NCBI RefSeq assembly: GCF_001884185.1
Contig: NZ_MAOE01000029.1
Location: 1-64,000, forward strand
Length of the DNA: 64,000 nucleotides
DNA from: Bacillus albus
Lineage (GTDB): Bacteria > Bacillota > Bacilli > Bacillales > Bacillaceae_G
Reading direction: 5' to 3'
Numbering within the stretch: the first letter of the stretch is position 1; each line of letters starts with the position of its first letter. The position numbers were made by a program, and so were the translations under genes. Positions 60,797-64,000 of the stretch are shown piece by piece. Under the pieces are notes generated by a model, which saw nothing but the letters and a program-made list of their open reading frames with translations, was not told where the DNA came from and searched no databases.

Positions 60797-60904
60797 GGGT
60801 TGACCTAAAGAATAGAAGGCGTTTTTTCATACAGCGATGGAATAGTAGCTGTTTTGAAAAAATGTTCTTCTATTTTTAAGTAAATAGGATTGGGGAGACA
60901 AAAG

Positions 60905-61861
60905 GTGAAAACATATATCATTCGTAGGTTCCTTCAAATGATCCCTACATTGTTTGGTACATCTATTATTATTTTTTTCTTATTTGCACTTTTGCCGGGG
61001 GATTATATTGATTCAAATCCAAAGTTAACACCAGAGAGGGCGCAAGAGTTAAGGGAATTGTATGGCTTAAACAAACCAATTATTGAAAGATATTTTCACT
61101 GGTTAGTGAATGCTTTACATGGTGATTTTGGATTTTCTTTACAGTATCAAGAACCTGTAACTTCATTACTTAATAAATTTATTTGGAATACATTTATCGT
61201 TGCTGTTGCAGCTTTATTTTTCACTTGGATTATTGCTCTTATTATTGGGATTATTTCTGCAACGAAGCAACACTCTTGGTTTGATAGATTAGTAACAATC
61301 GGTGTTTTTGCAGCAATGTCATTTCCATCATTCTTTATAGGACTATTTTTAATTAAATTATTAGCAGTTGATTTAAAGTTATTACCTATTGGTGGCATGA
61401 TTGATATTGGGAGTAACTCAACAGGGATAGCATACATATTAGAAGTATTGCGTCACATGATTCTACCAGTGTTTATTTTAACGCTTCTTGGTGTAGGATC
61501 GTTAACACGATATTTTAGAACTGGTATGCTGGATGTTATTAGGCAAGATTATATTCGTACGGCTCGTGCAAAAGGTTTAAAAGAAAGAACCGTTATTTAT
61601 AAACATGCATTGAAGAATGCAATTTTACCAGCAATTACATTACTTGCTTTTGAATTACCAGGTTTATTTTCAGGAGCCATTATTATTGAACAGATTTTTA
61701 ACTGGCCAGGGATTGGGAGTATTCAATTAGAGGCATTAAACTTCCGTGATTATACGGTATTAATGGCCTTTACGATGTTTCTTTCTTGTTTAACCATTAT
61801 GGCTAATTTCTTAGCTGATATTGTATATGCGTTTGTTGATCCAAGAATTCGATTGAAGTAA
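60905..61861 (+). CDS. Oligopeptide ABC transporter permease (AppB type)
   Basis: 318 aa, six TM. MIPTLFGTSIIIFFLFALLPGD at the start, coupling loop RARAKGLKERTVIYKHALKN-like, end VDPRIRLK. GTG start 7 nt after GGGGAG. The 105 nt before it contain no strong terminator, so it is likely co-transcribed with the SBP gene. Confidence 0.93.
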   Translation: MKTYIIRRFLQMIPTLFGTSIIIFFLFALLPGDYIDSNPKLTPERAQELRELYGLNKPIIERYFHWLVNALHGDFGFSLQYQEPVTSLLNKFIWNTFIVAVAALFFTWIIALIIGIISATKQHSWFDRLVTIGVFAAMSFPSFFIGLFLIKLLAVDLKLLPIGGMIDIGSNSTGIAYILEVLRHMILPVFILTLLGVGSLTRYFRTGMLDVIRQDYIRTARAKGLKERTVIYKHALKNAILPAITLLAFELPGLFSGAIIIEQIFNWPGIGSIQLEALNFRDYTVLMAFTMFLSCLTIMANFLADIVYAFVDPRIRLK

Positions 61862-61873
61862 GGGGGGAAAGAT

Positions 61874-62797
61874 ATGGAGACTATTACACCAATAATAGAG
61901 AAAAAGAAAGAACAAAAAAAGAGAAATGAATCATCACCATGGCGCCAAGCGTATAAAAAAATTAAGAAAAATAAGATGGCATTGTATGGCTTATACGTTT
62001 TAATATTCATGTTTTTATTTAGTTTTATCGGTCCAATCTTTTCGCCGTATGCTGATGGGAAAGTACAAGTAACACAAATTAATAAACCGCCCAGCCTGTC
62101 ACATTGGCTTGGAACAGACCAGTTGGGACGGGATATTTTAACTAGACTTATGCAAGCAGGGCGTATTTCATTAACAATTGGTTTAGCGTCAATGCTATTA
62201 TCCGTTATACTAGGAGCTCTATTAGGAGCAATTGCTGGTTTTTATCGAGGGATTGTGGATCATTTAATTATGCGTGTTGCGGATGTGTTAATGTCCATTC
62301 CAGGATTACCGCTACTTATTATAATGGGAGCAATTTTATCAGAATGGAAATTACCATCGGAATACCGCTTATATGTTGTAATGATTATTTTAAGTTTAGT
62401 AGGATGGCCAGGACTTGCCCGTCTGGTGAGGGGACAAATTTTAACATTACGGGAGCAAGCCTTTATGCAAGCCGCAGATGTATTAGGATTAAAGGATTCT
62501 CGAAAAATTATTCATCATCTAATTCCTAACGTCTTTCCGTTGCTTATTGTTGTAGCAACTTTGGGTGTGGCTGGATCTATTTTAAGTGAGTCCGCGCTAA
62601 GCTACTTAGGTCTCGGGGTCGTTCCACCTACACCATCATGGGGGAATATGATTAGCGCAGCGAACTCATTAATTGATTTCCAAAAGCGTCCGTGGTTATG
62701 GATTCCGCCTGGTTTCGCAATTTTTATAACAGTTGTATCAATTAACTTACTTGGTGATGCACTTCGTGATGCGTTAGACCCAAAGATGAGACGGTAG
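61874..62797 (+). CDS. Oligopeptide ABC transporter permease (AppC type)
   Basis: 307 aa. Cytoplasmic charged N-terminus, six TM, HWLGTDQLGRDILTRL and coupling loop AADVLGLKDSRKIIHHLIPN. AAGGGGGGAAAG precedes ATG, 12 nt after the previous gene. Confidence 0.94.
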   Translation: METITPIIEKKKEQKKRNESSPWRQAYKKIKKNKMALYGLYVLIFMFLFSFIGPIFSPYADGKVQVTQINKPPSLSHWLGTDQLGRDILTRLMQAGRISLTIGLASMLLSVILGALLGAIAGFYRGIVDHLIMRVADVLMSIPGLPLLIIMGAILSEWKLPSEYRLYVVMIILSLVGWPGLARLVRGQILTLREQAFMQAADVLGLKDSRKIIHHLIPNVFPLLIVVATLGVAGSILSESALSYLGLGVVPPTPSWGNMISAANSLIDFQKRPWLWIPPGFAIFITVVSINLLGDALRDALDPKMRR

Positions 62798-62807
62798 GTG
62801 AGGGAAT

Positions 62808-63788
62808 ATGAGTAAAGCGGTAGTAGAGCTGAAAGACTTACAAACACACTTTCAAACGGAGGAAGGAACAGTAAAGGCTGTAAATCATGTTAGTTTTGCT
62901 GTTCGAGAGGGTGAAACGGTTTGTGTTGTAGGTGAATCAGGTTGTGGGAAAAGTGTAACAGCTTTATCTATTATGGGACTTATTGCTGAATCAGGCAGTG
63001 TAGTAGGTGGAGATATTTTATACGAAGGAAAAAGTCTTTTAGGAATGAAAGAGAAAGAGCTTCGTAGTTTACGAGGGAATGATATTGCGATGATTTTCCA
63101 AGAACCGATGACATCGCTAAATCCGGTCTTCACTCTAGGGGAACAAATTGTAGAGACGTTAAGGGAGCATGAACTGCTTAGTAAAAATGAAGCATACAAG
63201 AAAGCAATCGAATTAATTCGTAAAGTTGGCATAGCTCGTGCGGATGAAATTGTCCATTCTTATCCACATGAACTGAGTGGTGGCATGTTACAACGTATTA
63301 TGATTGCTGTCGCACTTAGTTGTAATCCGAAGTTATTAATTGCGGATGAACCGACAACGGCTCTTGATGTTACGATTCAAGCACAAATATTGGACTTATT
63401 AAGGCAAGTAAAAGAGGAATTTAAAACATCCATTTTATTAATTACACATGATTTAGGCGTTGTAGCAGAAATGGCTGATTACGTTGTCGTTATGTATGGC
63501 GGGAAAGTTATTGAAGAAGCACCAGTACTAGAAATATTCCAAAATCCGAAACACCCGTATACGAAAGGTTTGTTGAAATCAAAACCAGTGATGGGAAAAC
63601 GAATAGATAAACTGTACTCTATTCCAGGGCAAGTTCCTAATTTAGTTGGTTTGGATGAGTTTTGCTACTTTAGCGGTCGTTGTGAGCATTGTATGGAAAT
63701 ATGTAAAGAAGAAGCACCAAATCTAAATGTACATGATGAGAATCATAAAGTAGCCTGCTGGTTATATGAGGAGCGTGCGGGACAATGA
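62808..63788 (+). CDS. Oligopeptide ABC transporter ATPase (AppD type)
   Basis: 326 aa. Walker A GESGCGKS, signature LSGGMLQR, Walker [19 protein letters not shown] switch. C-terminal Cys motif [14 protein letters not shown]. Overlaps the next gene by 4 nt. Confidence 0.95.
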   Translation: MSKAVVELKDLQTHFQTEEGTVKAVNHVSFAVREGETVCVVGESGCGKSVTALSIMGLIAESGSVVGGDILYEGKSLLGMKEKELRSLRGNDIAMIFQEPMTSLNPVFTLGEQIVETLREHELLSKNEAYKKAIELIRKVGIARADEIVHSYPHELSGGMLQRIMIAVALSCNPKLLIADEPTTALDVTIQAQILDLLRQVKEEFKTSILLITHDLGVVAEMADYVVVMYGGKVIEEAPVLEIFQNPKHPYTKGLLKSKPVMGKRIDKLYSIPGQVPNLVGLDEFCYFSGRCEHCMEICKEEAPNLNVHDENHKVACWLYEERAGQ

Positions 63789-64000
63789 GTGAACCATTAT
63801 TAGAAGTAAAAAACTTAAAAACATATTTTCCAATTAAAGGCGGCATATTTAGTAGAACAGTTGGACATGTAAAGGCAGTTGATGGAGTAAGTTTTACTAT
63901 TAATAAAGGTGAAGTGTTCGGCCTTGTTGGTGAATCGGGAAGCGGAAAAACGACGATAGGAAAAACAATTTTACGTCTCGTCCAGAAAACGGAAGGGGAA
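63785..64000 (+). CDS. Oligopeptide ABC transporter ATPase (AppF type), 5' part
   Basis: The first 72 codons only; the window ends inside the gene. Starts [20 protein letters not shown], typical of OppF/AppF, and Walker [10 protein letters not shown] is present. ATGA overlap with the preceding stop implies coupling. Confidence 0.92.
   Translation, partial: MSEPLLEVKNLKTYFPIKGGIFSRTVGHVKAVDGVSFTINKGEVFGLVGESGSGKTTIGKTILRLVQKTEGE

Noticed and set aside
1-64000. CRISPR arrays, insertion sequences or prophage genes
   Set aside because: No regularly spaced repeats, transposase or phage genes were seen in the window.

Overview
The window looks like a chromosomal, origin-proximal piece of a Bacillus cereus-group genome (cereus, thuringiensis or anthracis type). 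Signs are the low GC, strong AGGAGG ribosome sites, the order tRNA cluster - rocF - cdaA - cdaR - glmM - glmS ribozyme - glmS, SLH-domain cell-wall enzymes, many tandem oligopeptide-transport genes, and a perfect ParB-binding parS site near 56.5 kb. Species-level assignment is inference; no database was searched.

0-8.7 kb is housekeeping: the end of a tRNA cluster, glycerate kinase, arginase, then the cyclic-di-AMP / peptidoglycan-precursor block cdaA-cdaR-glmM and the ribozyme-controlled glmS. 8.9-14.7 kb carries an S9 peptidase relative whose catalytic His position is Tyr, a DUF4256 protein, an S-layer-anchored amidase and an SDR reductase.

14.7-36.9 kb is dominated by methionine-linked uptake. 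Three SAM-I (S-box) riboswitches control metNPQ (minus), a complete oligopeptide-type ABC operon (plus) and an oppA-like binding protein (minus). A second oppA paralog there has lost about 173 internal residues in frame. Between these lie efflux proteins, lipoproteins, an FAD oxidase and an AraC regulator. 36.9-42.5 kb holds yvgN-proI-like, a GlcU-type sugar transporter, and molybdate genes modAB divergent from a HTH/binding-domain regulator across an 18-bp inverted repeat.

42.5-54.2 kb is the most unusual part. Six promoters share exactly one geometry: a TNACA-N4-TGTAA box, 21 bp, a weak TAGTNN -35, 17 bp, and a -10. They drive tandem short peptide genes (25-40 codons), one lone small membrane peptide and a YxeA-family protein. 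Three peptide cassettes are paralogous, a fourth is decayed, and a fifth is related but divergent. The box matches the site I recall for BceR-type antimicrobial-peptide-sensing response regulators. The three paralogous cassettes and the decayed copy also share a C-rich 3' tail before the terminator. None of the intact short genes exceeds 41 codons, so ordinary gene calling would easily miss them. I regard this dispersed peptide regulon as the best candidate for an undescribed system.

54.3-64 kb has an ABC-F ATPase behind a terminator-like leader, the parS site, and an App/Opp-type peptide transporter operon with two tandem binding proteins; its last ATPase gene runs off the end. A second theme is translational: glmS and the SLH amidase both lack a Shine-Dalgarno near the start but have a good one upstream of a hairpin that would bring it to normal spacing.
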